Notes: generated from the sequence alone by a model not told the origin. DNA of 64,000 nt from Diaporthe sp. PMI_573 (GCA_021399435.1 JAJTUP010000130.1:62001-126000), one strand, 5' to 3'. Positions 23,700-37,548 are shown, numbered from the stretch's first letter. Program-made: numbers and translations.

Positions 23700-24107
23700 T
23701 GGCTGAGACCTTCGACCTTAACTCTTACAGTAAGACGCAAGCTCTTTGGCTGTGTGGCATCGGACAGTACTCGGAAGTTTCAAAACCCCGACGATCTAAA
23801 AGACGTAGTCTCCATACACATCTATTGGGTACATCGGCCGAGCTGCTTTCTGTCTACCTTCTGCGACCGTAAACACGCGATAAACTGGGCAAAAAGTCGC
23901 GCAACAAGGAATACGCCAGCGGGGACACTACACAACAACGAGATTGTCCGAATCCATACAATAGATACCACCAAGTTATCGATAGGAACACACGTTCCAC
24001 AGCAGTGGCTAATCACTTGGAACCTGCCCAGCCTCTGGTTGTTTCAAGCTCTCCGGTGTCTCTCAAGAAATCTGTTGGACCCAAGGCTCAGTTGCCTTTC
24101 TAGTTGA
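23700..24107 (+). pseudogene. DUF7587-like protein relic
   Basis: The frame around 23754-24107 reads NPDDLKDVVSIHIYWVHRPS, FLSTFCDRKHAINWAKSRA and NEIVRIHTIDTTKLS. This resembles the fungal DUF7587 pattern (display of H-W, fIS-D--HA--WA and V-I--ID). There is no ATG in frame at the proper place (it opens at GTG), and the preceding segment MAETFDLNS lies in another frame, so I call it a decayed fragment. The function of that family is unknown. Confidence 0.35.
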
Positions 24108-24226
24108 ATTTTCTGGACGGTGCGTACGTTGCACCAGGCTTTTGACGCTATTATCTTGGTGTCGAATCCTTGTGTCAGCAGAGATTGAATCAGACTACGC
24201 TTTGCAGGATCAAGTTGTGGCGCCAT
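24044..24226 (-). pseudogene. Tc1/mariner transposase, N-terminal helix-turn-helix fragment
   Basis: From ATG 24226 the minus strand reads MAPQLDPAKRSLIQSLLTQG, then FDTKIIASKAWCNVRTVQKI, and ends about 60 residues on. This is the DNA-binding helix-turn-helix start typical of fungal Tc1-family transposases; the catalytic DDE domain is missing. It partly overlaps the relic on the opposite strand. A C-terminal Tc1 piece occurs far away at 63286-63486 and cannot be assumed to be the same copy. Confidence 0.6.
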
Positions 24227-24673
24227 GGTTGTAGCTTCTACGCGAGCGCCAATTTCGAAGCGGGTGGATGAAGCGAGAGAAGAAGAGGACAGGAAGTGGG
24301 GGACCACTCAACTTGTGAAAGAGTCGAGCAGAGAGTGACGGGTTGGTCATGGGCAGTTCTGGCTCTGTTAGGTCCTGTTCATTCAAGAAAGCGGATATTC
24401 GTACAACCAAAAACGGATGCCACACAACTTTTTCTGACTAAGCAGCGCTGCAGCCAATCAGAGCCTCTCATTTCACAACACTTCACCACCCACGATAGTG
24501 CTTTTTGCAGCCTCTCCAATATGCCCTGCACATCCTCCTCTGCCCACCAACCTTAACCCACCTACCCACCACTAACGCTTCGTCAAATCGACTATCTGCT
24601 TCATAGGATCGATCAATTCGGCATCAAAGATATACCATAGCTAATTAGATTCCGTCTTCCTAGTGCTGTAACG

Positions 24674-26038
24674 ATGGCGCAGGTCCCAGACTACTCGGGG
24701 CTTGAGGCTCAGTGGCAGGCGGACTGTCATAATTGGAACACAAACATCACCGCCACGAACCATCGCCAACCAGCCCTTTCCAACCCTTCTCCCTTCCTGA
24801 GACTTTTCAATAATGGATATGATACCTATGAGGGCCTTAAGGCTGATTTAGACGTCGCCACGAAGTCTGCTGGCTGGCTGGCACACGTCCGGACATCGAA
24901 GGGCAATCACAGGACGTTAGTATGCAGCCGAGGTGCCGAGGGCCCATCGACCGCGACGAAAAGCAACACCACGACGATAAAAGCCAGCTGTGGATGGCAA
25001 GCAATAGCCCATACGACGAGGGCAACGTCAAATAAGTGGAAACTTCTTATCCAGGAACATAGACATACCCATCACGGCCCTCAAGAAGTCCCTGGGGCCC
25101 AGCGTGGCTGGGCAAAGCTTTCCGAAGCACATCTCGAATTCCTCACTCAAACGGCACGTGACCCGACCCTCGCTACACCGAAACGGCTGGAGGCACTGCT
25201 TCGTCAACAGTACCCTGATGTTCAGCTTGGGCCGAATACCCTCAAGAACTGGCTACAAAGCTTTCGAAGAGACAAGCAGGGCAGCTACACGCCATCTCAA
25301 GCGACGTTAGACTGGCTGGAGAAGAAGGGCTGCTGGTACCGCTTTGCCCAAGATAAGGAGGACAACATCACGGGCATCTTTTGGTGTGAGACCCAGCAGA
25401 TAGCGTGGCTTCGAGAGCGACGTTTCTCTCACAGCGTATCGCTCGATTGCACCTACGCGGCCAATAACAAGAAGATGCCGTACTTTCAAGGCACGGCGTT
25501 GACCCACACGAAGAAGATTATCCCGTTATTTCAAGGCGTCGTCGACAACGAGAGGGAAAGCGGCTTCCGGTGGCTTCTCGAGCAATTTCGCCGGCTACTG
25601 CGTGAATGCGACGCCAACGACCCTACCCTCTTTGTCACAGACTACGATAACGCCCTAATTAACGCCCTCGAGTCCGAATTTCCTCAAGCACGGCACCAGC
25701 TATGTGTTTTCCATATGAATATGAACGTTGTACTACACATTAAGAAGAAGTGGCGAAAGCCGGTGGAATCGACGGCGGCAGAAGCAGACGACGAGGACGC
25801 TGAAGATGCCGAAGAAGGGGAGGGCGCCGAGGAAGCCACGCTTAATGCGCCGGCGAGAAATAAGGCTACAATACCCAACAAGGTCCCAGACGACGTTCCC
25901 TACACTCGACAGGCCCTATTTGACCTCCTTAAGTTCATGGAGTACTCTACGGATCGTGAGGTCTATGAGACGGCTTGGCGGCGGCTTCAAGAGAAGTTTT
26001 CTGACCAGACGGCCATCCTTAACTACCGCATTCTGTAG
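24674..26038 (+). pseudogene. MULE (Mutator-like) transposase, 3'-truncated
   Basis: ATG at 24674, 454 residues. N-terminal FAR1/WRKY-like region with C and H residues (TLVCSRGAEGP; IKASCGWQAIAH; EHRHTHHGP). The MULE DDE core follows: SVSLDCTYAANNKKMPYFQG (first Asp) and LFVTDYDNALINALESEFPQARHQLCVFHM (second Asp and C-H pair). An acidic insert (EADDEDAEDAEEGEGAEE) precedes the third motif region. The frame ends at AILNYRIL, just where a helix leading to the SWIM zinc finger should continue, and no continuation is visible before a TPR relic begins near 26270. Intact proteins of this kind are about 650-750 residues. I therefore call it truncated although the surviving frame is clean. Confidence 0.8.
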
Positions 26039-26269
26039 CCCTCTAGCACTTTCTATTTTTAAATCCTGCTTAATAAGGAACTGTGCTTAAAAGTAATTCC
26101 GGGGTAAGTTTTTTGGCTGCTACGTCAGAAAATGACTTTAAAAAGGTAGGGGCCTTCCTCTAAAATGTGCGTGGCGGCCTCGGCAAGAGCATTGACTAAA
26201 AATCGGGAGCGCAGCGAGTCCTTCTATGATGGATGTGCCACCAGCAGAACGCCTGGTGGCTCCTCTACT

Positions 26270-26625
26270 TTAACCATTGGCAGTATCGTGGCATCGAGTT
26301 CCTATGGAGCTTTACACCCATGGGCAATATGAGGAAGCAGAGCAACTTTTGCAAGACAGCTTCAAATCCTCGGTACGACAGAAAGCTGATACACTTTTAC
26401 TTGGGAATAACATCGGGTCGATCTACTTCAGTCAGAAGTACACCGAGGCAAGAGACATTTTAGTTCCGCTTGATGGATCGACAAGATCACCCTCACAGCA
26501 TGACCTGCAAGTATAATCTAGCGTGGACCTGTGCCATGCTGGACGAACTGGATGTGTCCGAAACGCTGGTTCAGGAGATTCGAAGGTCTCTGGAAAAGAG
26601 ACCTAGCGAACTCTGGCCTGATATG
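26270..26625 (+). pseudogene. TPR protein relic (paralog of 42518-43678)
   Basis: The frame from 26277 reads ELYTHGQYEEAEQLLQDSFK, GNNIGSIYFSQKYTEARDIL; the adjacent frame continues MDRQDHPHSMTCKYNLAWTCAMLDELD. These match the intact TPR protein at 42518-43678 (GNNIGSIYFKQKKYTEARDIL; RQDHPYTITCMYNIAWTCAKLKDLDEAD) almost residue by residue, but with a frameshift near 26465 and no matching C-terminus. TPR repeats mediate protein contacts. Confidence 0.7.
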
Positions 26626-27641
26626 ACAGTGACACTGGTTTGCAGAAGATTGGAGGTGTCGAACGCGCCATGGCACTTACTGGTACAGTATGATCACACG
26701 GTATCTTGCAGCTGTAATGTTAGGACACGGCGTTTGCTACATCTGGGTAGCTTAGGGCTAGTGTTGATTGAGACGCGTTGCATTCCTAACACCCGGGGAA
26801 TCCGGGCGGCGTTTGCCGTAGAAGTTCCAATTGGTGGGGAGGTTTGCCGAATGACAAGGACAGCCTTAGTACTGGTTTCCTGGCATCGTTCGCCCGCAAG
26901 ACATATCTCCTGCACGCCCTACGAAAGCTTATGGCTTGTCTGCGTAAACCTCCTTGCGCTGTCGGCCGCACATGGAGTCGAAATTCATCTGTTCCGAATC
27001 CACGAATTTGGGAAGCGCTATAACTCGAGATTCATTGCAACTCTTGACTCCGCGGCCGTAGGTTTCGATGCGCTCAAGGTAGACCGTCTTGGCTCGTGAA
27101 TCAATACTGAGAGTGTCGACAGCCAGTTATCTCAACCCCTTTCGACGGAGCACAATTTTCAACCCTTCACTTGTACAAGGCCTCAAGCACGGCCTAAAAA
27201 GATCGTGTGCACACAGTATAAATGTGGGGTGATATTGCTTCCTCATTTTCGAACTAGTGCACTCGGGGATGCAAAAATACGATCCGAACTTCTTGAATCC
27301 GAATCGATGGTTGTGTCTCACGCCCCAATCTGGCTCCGTGGCGTGAATGCCCATTGGGGCGGTGTCGGCAATGTGCTCCAATGGCGAAGCTCGCGATGGG
27401 AACCAGCAGCGGGCATCCGACGAGGCACCCAGCGAAGCGGATGTGTTAAGCATCCCACCTCATCCTCTTCCACAGCGTAAGCATCGCACCTCCAGCCCTC
27501 CGCTGGCTCGAGCGTTCCATGTCTTCTTCCTCAATTTTGGCAGTCCAACTTCCGCTTTTTCGTCAGCTTGAGCTCTAGCAAATACGCCATCCTACCGGCA
27601 ACCAGAACGCAGCCCATCGATTTGTCAAATCGAAAACTAAG
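26626..27641. other. Decayed spacer upstream of the giant P-loop gene
   Basis: No supported gene. A 57-codon protein-like minus-strand frame at about 26930-27105 (TVYLERIETYGRGVKSCNES) may be another relic; I cannot assign it. The last 150 bases are the presumed promoter and leader of the gene at 27642. Confidence 0.35.
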
Positions 27642-30600
27642 ATGGATCCACTTCTCGCCGTATTCAATCACCTCGTGGTCCCCCCTAAGCTGCCTGGGAG
27701 GCAGGATCCAGACATCGAGGCCGTGTCATACGACGTGTTGACTCGTCTTACCCGCGCCTGCGAGATTGTCGACGCATGCGCGGCCCTGCCTTGGTCCGCA
27801 GCACTTCAGTGCCTTCGAGCCTCGCTTCGAGCCAGCGCTGCTCTCAACAACGGCCGTCTTGATAAGTCTGCAATGCTAGAACATTTTCGCCAGCTCCAGC
27901 CGAATCACATGCTCATACTGCATGTGATCCAACAGAATGCCGCATTACTCGTCTGGCGCGAGGCCTGGTCCGTAAACACTCCGTGAGAATTGGTATTCGC
28001 ACCGCTGACTGCAACACAGCGAGGGGGAGGACCGCGTCATCTTCGAGGCGTTTGAGACCTCGGCTACCTCCGAGAAAGTCCTCGCTGCACCTCAGGCCCT
28101 GGAATGGGACTTCCCCGGTCGTTCTGCCCAGCTGCCCCTTTCCGAATTTGCCGACGAGGCGTTCCAAGAAAGCCTCGCCGCCTTTCTCGAGCAGGCCAGC
28201 ATGGAATCGCTCTACAGCCTTCAAGCCCATGCTCGGAAGGCCAATGTCTCCGTCACCGAAGTCAGGGACACCACCGACCCAGCATTGATCACGCAGATGC
28301 TCATGCCGCTTCTCGAGGCGACGGGCGCTCACTTCCAGGCTCCCGTGCTGCGGAAGCGAGTGAGAGATGAAGTGACCGTACGAGACGAAGGCTTCGCCGA
28401 CTTGCCATGGCGGCGACTTCCATTCTGGCTCGTCTTGCGCGTCGCGGCTCAACGGCAGCTCACCCTAAATCTGGGCCAAGAGGACGGTCGGATCGGCTAC
28501 AAATGTCTCATGTGTGTCCTCCTGGCCGAACTGCTGAAGGAGTCGGCGGGGAAACTCAGCTCGGAATTGGTCATCACACTCCGTGCCAAACTGTGCCGTC
28601 GCATGGCAAAGCTGGAGTGGGAAAGGACGAAGATCAAATCCAACACCAAGGTTTATGAGTGCTTGTTCAGTCGGGTCATCCCGACGATCAAAAGCGCCAT
28701 TGAGAAAGCAACCACTCAGGTCGAGGCCGCGTGGAGCGCCTTCAAGCAGGCCACAACCCGGCGTATCCCGGAGCTTACCTTGCGCGCGCCAGACCATGCG
28801 CTTGTCCTCTCCCTCCCCAACAGTGGGGGGTACCTCGACGGTCTACTTTCCAGCCAGCCGTCGCGAAAAGTGCCTGTTGCATCCATTGACCTGCCCCAGC
28901 CACTAGACAAAGCCATAAGACAGACACAAGACTTCACCAACCACGTTTCCCTACTTGCCGCCGTGGAAATTCGCGTGGAGCAAGGCGAACCATCCGGCCT
29001 GGACGTTCCACCCGGCTCCCGAGCTCGTTGCCTCCAGCTCGCTGGAGACATCGACGAAGTCTTCACCGAAGTGGGGACTCTGTACGACTCCGACCCAGCG
29101 CAGATGAGCACTATGATACTCGCTCTCTTTGCCGCGTGGGTGCGTCTTGATGCGTGCGCGATCGCGGTGTGCCCCCTTCTGGGTGACCATGCCCCCGTCT
29201 TCGATCCCGAGCTCCTCGACGTCCTGCAGCTCCCTACCATGTCGAGCATGCGCCGTCTACGGAAGATTCAGACATATATGGCCCAACGGCAGTCCGCGTG
29301 TCGGTACGGTACCATTTTGGACAGGGCCTCGAAAGATTGCCTAGCGGTACGCTATGTCGCCCATTCGGCCGAAATGCGATCGCTAGAAGTCCTCATCCAG
29401 AGCGCATCCGATGAAGCCCGCGACGCCAAGGCAGCAGAATGGAAGAGATCCTGCGAAGAATACGACAAACACACGAAGCAAATCGAAAACGGCACCTGTT
29501 GCTGCTCCTGGAGGGACGGTCAGCGTGACATACGAGGATGTACAAAGTGCTGGCATTGGCGGGTTCGGAAGCGCATGACGATCCGAGTCCACGAAGCATT
29601 CCTCCCCGAAAGAAACCCAGCCAGGGCCACCGTAATATTCGAGCTTGCGATTCCCAGCTACTTGTCTGCGTATCGGGACGCCACTTGGCGAATCCTGAGC
29701 GCCTTGGCACACCCGAGTCGCGGCGTCAAAACCTCGACTCCCCACATTAAACTAACGGGCTGCGCGCCACTGCTTCGCTACATGACGGCCAAGGTACAAC
29801 GAATTTCGCTGGCGTCGACGATCAAGTGCTTCGTGCAAACCCACTACAAGTTCAGTGGTGGGAAGGTCCCGGCCTCTCGCATCCTATTGCCACTTGCGGC
29901 GGATTTTGAACTATATGACAACGCCTCTGGACTCTGGGTCAAGGACCTCTGCAAACCCTTGACATTCCAGCATCTCTGCGGTGTCTACGTTCCTTACGGG
30001 CTTCAAGCCACGATTATGCCAGCAACAGAGCATCCCCCGCCTATTGTCGATGGACCCTCGTCCTACGAGATACAGGCAAACCAGAGCAAGTGTCCATCGA
30101 ACATGTCAGTTCACGAGTTCTCGGCGTACCAAAAGATGCTTGCCGGTCAAGTTCGACGCTGGCCCAACATCGTAGTCGAGATGGGCTCGTCAAATCTCAA
30201 TTTCAGCAATGAGGACACGATGCGTGTGCTGTGCCAGCTCGCGGTCCAGGCCGGCCCGCAACTGCCGGGCGAGGACTTACGGGCAATTCATGTCGTCTTT
30301 AGGGACCCAATGTTCCTCGACCGCTTAGCAGGGGCAATTGAAAAGCGTCTGCGTGCCATTCTGACGAACTGGCGTGAACACCACTGCATGGAGCTGCTCG
30401 TCACACTTAGCCTGCGGCAGTTCTACCTGTCGTCCGGAACTGCGAGGGACCGTGCCGAAGCCCTGCTCAAGACGGCACGGGATGCTACCTTGGACTGGAC
30501 CGTCCGCCTCCGAAAGGAAGTCCGAACTGCCGTCGACGCCGATGCGGCGCAGCGGGCCGCGACGTACGGCTTCTGTGCCGCAATCCTATGTCGGCGGACG

Positions 30601-33600
30601 TTCGCCACTCATATCGAACTCAACCAGGTTATGGCCCCTGACGACCTCACCTGTTGGGTCCAAGCATCCGGGGCACTGCAGGAGAACTTGCTGGTTGACA
30701 TTGACGGACTGCCTAATACATTGAAAGGCATGCTTATTCGCGACGCCAAAATGGCATACCGTATTGAACCTCTCCTTCGGAAGGCAGTACAGACTTACCC
30801 TCTCAGCGTCGGATATGGAATTACCAGAAGCTGGTCCGATTCCTCAGGCGGAATCACCACGACCTTCTCCCCGTGGACCTTTCTCAGGTCTCCCCACGAC
30901 CGCTGGATCGTCGCCATCGCATCCGAAAGCCAGGAAGGAACCAGTTTCAGCCAAACGGTCCATTACAACATCGTTGAAGGCCATCTGCTGGTCAATGGGA
31001 AGCCACGCGGCAAGCTGCCGCTCGAAATTCGCAATAGCCCAGCCGTCAAGACCATGTTTGGAAACCAGCACCTCTTGACATACCCTTCGTCTCTGCCTGG
31101 CATGACACATCGACTAGTGAATCGTGTGAAAGGTCAGGAGGTTCATTTCGGCTTGCGGGGCCAGCAAGTCGTTATCCGCACCCTAACGAGGGATGGGCTA
31201 CTCGAGTTCGTGCCCGGGCGGGTTTTTACCGGACCGGACAGCTTCGACTTGCCAGCGGAACTAGTGGACAATTGTGTGCATTGGATTAACCTGAACGCCA
31301 GGTGCTTGGAGGTTCGCCGGGCGCCGACGATTTGGGTGAAGCGTCCGCGCGATTGGCTTATCGACATTCCGCAGCGTAGGGCTCTTCGTGGTAATGTTAG
31401 CCTTGTTGACCCGCAGTCGGACGCGTTTGCCCAAGTTGCCGCAATTCTTCGACACTTCGAAAGGCCGGAGAAGTTGACCGTCTACCAGCCGCATGCGCGC
31501 AAGGGCACGCTGTCGGTAGAGTTACGCCATATGGACTTGTCATTGTTCGTGAACGTACACGGCCTGCTCGAGTGTCGGCAGCTCAAGGCAGAGATTGACC
31601 CGAACCAGGATGCAGGAACATGGTATGGCCTTCTGAGCAAGATTGTACTGCGGGACGTCATTTCACAAACGAGGAGCATCATCGTACCTCTCGGCCGGAT
31701 GCACTTCACACGACAGGGCATGCACGTGGCTGTGCGTGTTGATAGTGCCCATGAGTATGGCAGGTATGAGGTTGACGAGGTCTTGGGTCGGCTCTTATCC
31801 CCTCCGGAGCCACGCCTGCTTTACACGAAAGCTCTCTGTCATGCCGTCACATCTTTCTGTCTTCCCGATACTCTGACGGGACGGACGGGCACAGAAGAGT
31901 CGTTCCTGGTGCTGCGATCGGGTGCTGCCCAGCCGTGGGTCCCCCTAGGAGACGTCGTACACCCCATTCTGAAGACATTTGAGGCTCTGCTTCCGCGGAG
32001 GGAGTATTATCCGCCTCATATCAAACGTCTCCAGAAGGTAATGTGGGACGAAAACTTGACCGCAACTATTCAACATGACGGCTACGAGTCCCTGGTTCGA
32101 AACATCGCAGAGAAATCCAACCAGCTCAACAAATTCGCCAGCGCCGCCATGAAATTATTTGATTTCGGAGAACCCACGCATCTCCGCCGCCGCGGCGAGT
32201 TGCGCCGAGTCTACGAACGTCCAACTCTGGACACTGCCAGCCAAGAGATGCAGGACAGCGTCTACATCCCCCGCGACCGCATAGCAACATCTAAGGCAGC
32301 TAATGTTTACAAGATTGTCCGCTTGATCCGTACCCGTTGCTCCTCTTTGTACATGAGCACCACACTGGAGTCTATTCTTGAGTCCTGGCAGGTTATTGCT
32401 GGATTCTACCAAGATGATAACTCCTCTCCAGACCGCGGCCCACTCATCAGCCAAATCGAAGACCCTATCAATGAACAATGGGGCCGTCTCGTCAATTTTG
32501 GTCGTCATGCGCAAAGTTCATCTCCTCTGCAGTTCCGCCTCGGGCTCCTAGCCTTTGGACCCAAACCCAACATGGAGGCCATTCGGTCCCTTGCTGCATT
32601 TGCCTTTATGGATGGGCTCAAGAACTTGAAGCCACCAGGCCACAGCAGCTACGTGGATTTCAAAAGCCGTGGACGACCTTCCATTAAGCTATTGCGGGAG
32701 CTCATCGTGCTTGAGCAAAGGATTCTCCGTGGAGGACGAGGCTCGCGAGACTCGGCCGGGCGCGATGCCGAGGAACATCGGAGCCTCTGTGAAGAGGAAC
32801 GGAAGCAGCTTTCCCAACATTTCCAGGACCAGTGGCCAATCCCCGCAGACATGCTGTCAGCAAGTCGCTTCGAGACACATGTTGTCGATGTACCCTTGAC
32901 CCTGGAGAAGATAAGGCCAGAATGGGCCCGCAGACGAGAAAACGAAGAGCTCGAGGCATATATTCAACATGTGCAGGTGATCCTGGACGCACACAAAGGC
33001 CCACAAGACAGCTCCACGCCGATTGAATGGAAGGGCGAGAAGCCAAGGTTTGTTGGCGAACATAGGCGAATCATTCCATCTGTCGCGCGGGACTTCGTTG
33101 TCAAAGTCGGCCCCTGTCTCGAAAACCCAGCTGCCAGTGTTCTGTTCGTGGCCAGCAATGCAACTGCGTATACCGGAACATCCAAGCTCCCCGTGCAGGA
33201 GCTTTCGGTCGAAGTCATGGAGCTTGAAAACATCCTGCACAAGTTCGCCAGGACCGCCGATCTTTTGCGCCAAAACTACGGCGGCGACCTTCTTCAGAGC
33301 CTGGCCGCGCTCAAGAACATGGACCAAACATTGCAGCTAGATTCAGAAGTTGGGGTCCCGGACCTTGCAACCATCATCCATGCTGCGGAGCAAGCTCGGC
33401 TCACGATGAGTCTTTACCTCCAACAAATCTCCACCGCCCTCGCAGCCAACGACTCCCGATCGGTTTGGCTGCAGCTTGGTGCTATTTGGCCCTGCACAAC
33501 GCCGACAGCAGTCCTTGCACTTCTTGGTTCTAGGTCATCTCATAATTTCGGTGTTGGTATGAAGGAAGCTCTGGTCTCATATGGACTGGCCGTCACAAAC

Positions 33601-36600
33601 CTTCAGAGGCTAGAGCGTATCCGACACGCCGTGCTGCGCCAGGAGAGGCGGGTGCTCGGCGAGGAGCTGCGCAACCCGGGTCACGAAAACTGGTCACCAC
33701 TTCGGCTACCTGACTGGCTGTTGTTGGAGATTGACAGCAATTTCCTCATTCGGACGGAGCAGGCGGAAGTTGCGCGGGCCGTCATCGTGCCACCTTCGGG
33801 GGAAAACAGTGTATTGCAGATGAATATGGGCAAGGGTGAGTCTCTGACAGCACCGGCGTAGTCCAGGGGCTGATACTGATTTTGTCGCAGGAAAGACTTC
33901 TTGTATCATGCCTATGGTGGTAGCGGTCCTAGCCAACGGAAAGAGGCTCTCGCGCCTAATCGTACCCAAGGCGCTGCTCATGCAGACAGCCCAGACTTCG
34001 CAGTCCCGATTGGGAGGTCTCGTAGGCCGCGAAGTCCTCCACGTGCCTTTCTCGCGCAAGACGCCAACAACGACAGAAATGCTGGATCTGTACGCCAAGC
34101 TTCATCGTGAGACTCGTAGTTCAAGGGGGCTGGTTCTGACCAGCCACGAGCATCTCCTATCGTACAAGCTAGGTGGGTGGCAGCACCTCGCTGACGGCAA
34201 ACTCGAGGCAGCCAAAAACATGGCCGAATTCCAGTCTTGGCTGAACAGCCACTGCCGTGATGTTCTCGACGAATGCGACTTTACTCTGTCAGTCAAGACA
34301 CAGCTCAACTACCCGGGTGGTCTCGAGATGCCCATCGACGGACACCCATTTAGATGGCACATTGCCCAAGGGTTACTCACGCTGGCAGCCCATCACGCTT
34401 GGCTCTTGCGAGACGGGTTCCCGGGCAGCATCGAGGTGGTGGAGCGATCCAACTCATTTCCCATCTTGCAGTTTCTCAGGAGCGAGGTGGAGGATGCCCT
34501 CCACGACCGCATTCTAGATGACATCTGCGCCGGCCGAGCCACATTCCTTCGCCCTGCCGACTCGGGCTTCCCGAAGTGGCGGAATGTCATCCGGCGGGTT
34601 CTCTCTGAGCAGAAATTTGACCAGTCCTTGTTTGCGCAGGCAGTCAGCGCTTTTGCGAACTCCCAAGCTGCAGCCAAGACACTTCTAGTTGTCCGAGGTC
34701 TCCTAGTGAACAGAATACTCGTTCTCTGTCTGGGTAAGCGGTGGAACGTGCAATACGGCCTGCACCCGGACCGCCATCCAGTCGCAGTGCCCTTCGAGGC
34801 GAAAGGCACGCCGTCAGAGCAGTCCGAGTTCGGCCATCCCGACGTGGCCGTCCTTTTTACCTGCTTGGCCTTCTACTACACTGGTCTGACCTCCCAACAA
34901 TTCCGTGAGGGGCTGCAGCATGTCCTCCAGTCGGATGATCCAGCTGCGCAGTACGAGCGGTGGACGTCTGGTTGCGACCGCCTTCCGGAGGCGTTATGTC
35001 ACTGGAACGTTATCAACATCGACGACGGGGGGCAGGTCGAGGAGCTGTGGAAACACTTGCGTCTAGACTGCATGGTGATCAACCATTACATGAACCACTT
35101 TGTCTTTCCTACGCATGCTAAGCAGTTCGACGTCAAATTGCAAGCCTCCGCGTGGGACATACCCCTTTTCAACAAGGACAATCCCACTGCCAAGACCACA
35201 GGCTTCAGCGGAACCAACGATAACCGCATGATGCTACCTCTAACGATCCGACAGGACGACCTTGCCAATCTACGGCAGACAAGCGCCGAGGTGCTCTCGT
35301 ACCTTCTGCAGCCACGCAACCGCGGCTATCGGTGTGCGGCCGATGTCCAGGGCAAGCGCTTGACGGAGGAGGGTCTACTGCGCAAGCTCTATGTCGAAGG
35401 TATCCGCATCCTCATTGACGCGGGGGCTTATATCCTCGAAATGGATAACATGACGCTCGCCAAGAACTGGCTGGCTCTCGACCACGAGGCCAAGGCAGCT
35501 GTCTATTTTCGCAGCGATAACCGAGCTTGGGTACACTTCCGCGGCGAAACCAAGAACGACGTCCCGCTGCTGGCGACACCATTTGCGGATAACTTGGGCG
35601 AGTGTCTCGTCTATCTCGACGAGGCGCACACACGCGGCATAGATTTGAAACTGCCAGCAGATGCCCGTGGGGCGCTGGCGCTCGCGCTGAAGCAGACGAA
35701 GGACTACACGGTACAAGGTAAGCAATCGGCCTGCGCCTCTCTCCTTTTGGTGTTCCTTCCCTGTTGGATGCTGAGAGCACATCGATATGTGTGCTTGCTC
35801 ACCACCTCCGCAGCGGCAATGCGCCTTCGGCAACTGCGCACCACCCAGTCTATCACCTTCTTCGCCCCGCCTGAAGTCGACCGGAGCATCAAGGATCTCT
35901 GCCCTACCGCCGCAGGCGAGAGACTGGACTCCTCACACGTCGTCCTTTGGCTCCTCGAGCAGACCTGCTGTGCCAACGAGCACCTACAGAGCCTGTACGT
36001 TGCGCAGGGCCTCGACTTCTGCCGCCGCACCGATGCGGCGTGGCGCCACCCCGACTTCCTAATCCACACCGCCCACCGCACGAAACTGCTAGACATCCTG
36101 CAGCAGCCAGAACGCCAGACCCTGGAGCAGCTGTACGGCGGAGCTCTAGTGGGCTCGTCGAAGGGTGCGGGTCTGAGGGTTGCGCCGCAGCTGCAGACAT
36201 TCGCAGACCGACTGGCCCAATCCAGCGGCAGGCGCGACGTCGAAGCAGGTGCTCTGGAGGAGGTGGAGCAGGAGCGCGAGGTTCAGGTCCAGGTCGAGCA
36301 GGTGCGCCAGGTGCAGAAGCCGCTGCAGTACGATGCCCTGCGGTTCCCGGGGCTGCATCAGGCCCTTGTGCACTTTGTTAACACCGGAGTCCTGAACACG
36401 GCGTTGGTGGGCCAGGGTATGGCCGGGTTCGAGCACGCGTTTGCGTGTGTAGCGAGGACGAGCGTCGGGAAGCAATTTGGCGTTCGCAGCACCGGTTCGA
36501 GGCTCTTTGTGTCAGAAGAGTTTGGCAGAACTGTCAAGTGGGGCAAGGATGGTGAAGTGGCCGACAACTTCTTGGTGAGTGTTTCATCATCCTATATATT

Positions 36601-37180
36601 GCTCATGGTGTGGAATCGATCGATATTGACAACGATGGCTCCACAGCGTCCCGTGGAATGGATCCTCTGGAGTCCATCCGCTCAGACCGCAGTGGTCATC
36701 ATCCCTGAAGAGGCCGAGCTACTCATTGCCGCGTTCCGTCTTCTTGCTGATCCGCCTCCGGTCCATCTGATCGCCTACGCCGCACCCGTCACCAAGGCAA
36801 TGCTCTCTTTCAACCGGTTCCAGTACTACAGTCTGCCGTCACTGCCCACCGCGCACAGCTTTCCAGAATGGTTCCGGATCGAGCTAGGCATTTTAGCCGG
36901 ACGGCTGTACGTCGACATGGCCGAATGGGATTCACTGGCAAGCTATCTACAATCGCCATCAGAAGTGACAGAGTGTCTGGGCAAAGACGATGTGAGGCCG
37001 GAACAGACTCACGGAGTTGATCTCGGTCCCGGCAAGTTTGCCGATGATCCCGCCGCTTTCCTCCTGGAGTGGATCACCGTCCGTCGCAAAGCACAGGACG
37101 TCTTACACACACCCATAGGGTACATTTGCACCGGTCGGACGCTAGGAGAAAACCATCCGTTCCGGGAGTACGTGTCGTAA
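27642..37180 (+). CDS. Giant DUF6606/DUF3638/DUF3645 P-loop protein
   Basis: Five exons: 27642-27967, 28020-33835, 33891-35717, 35814-36574, 36647-37180. Introns of 52, 55, 96 and 72 nt are GT-AG (the first starts GTCCGT), and phases agree at every join, giving 3087 residues, the usual size of this family. DUF6606 is at the N-terminus (LLAVFNHLVVPPKLPG; VIFEAFETS). DUF3638 near residue 2050 has a P-loop-like MGKGKTSCIMP where the family usually has MGEGKSS, followed by a Walker B-like LDECDFTLSVKTQL. DUF3645 has GFSGTNDNRMMLPL near 2487. The order suggests a very large SF2-type ATPase. Database names such as ubiquitinyl hydrolase are sometimes attached to this family; nothing in this sequence proves that. 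Its cellular role is unknown. Confidence 0.93.
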
Positions 37181-37484
37181 TCGAACAAGACGCTTATAGT
37201 ATTTGTTCTACTGTATCTAGCTACTTCGTAGAGCAAGGAGCAAAACCCCCGCCGTACTACAGACACCCCCTTTGTTTTATTCTTGCGAAAACGAGTTACA
37301 GAATACAGTACAGTACAGTACTGTAGCAGTGATCAGGTAAATTGGTGGATAACCCGTAGCAAAACGCATTGCAGCAAACATCTATACATCCTATAGCAAA
37401 CGCGCAACAGGAAACACAAGCGGCCTTACAGCAAACAGCAAACACCCTGCAGCAAACACCCAGCAAACCCAACAGCAAGTAGCC

Positions 37485-37548
37485 CTGCAGCAACTAAACT
37501 GCAGCAACTAAACTGCAGCAACTAAACTGCAGCAACTAAACTGCAGCA
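37485..37548. repeat. 14-bp minisatellite CTGCAGCAACTAAA, about 4.5 copies
   Basis: Four perfect consecutive copies from 37485 and a partial fifth. It is preceded by a looser run of AGCAAAC-type motifs from 37345, suggesting an older degenerating array. Confidence 0.9.
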
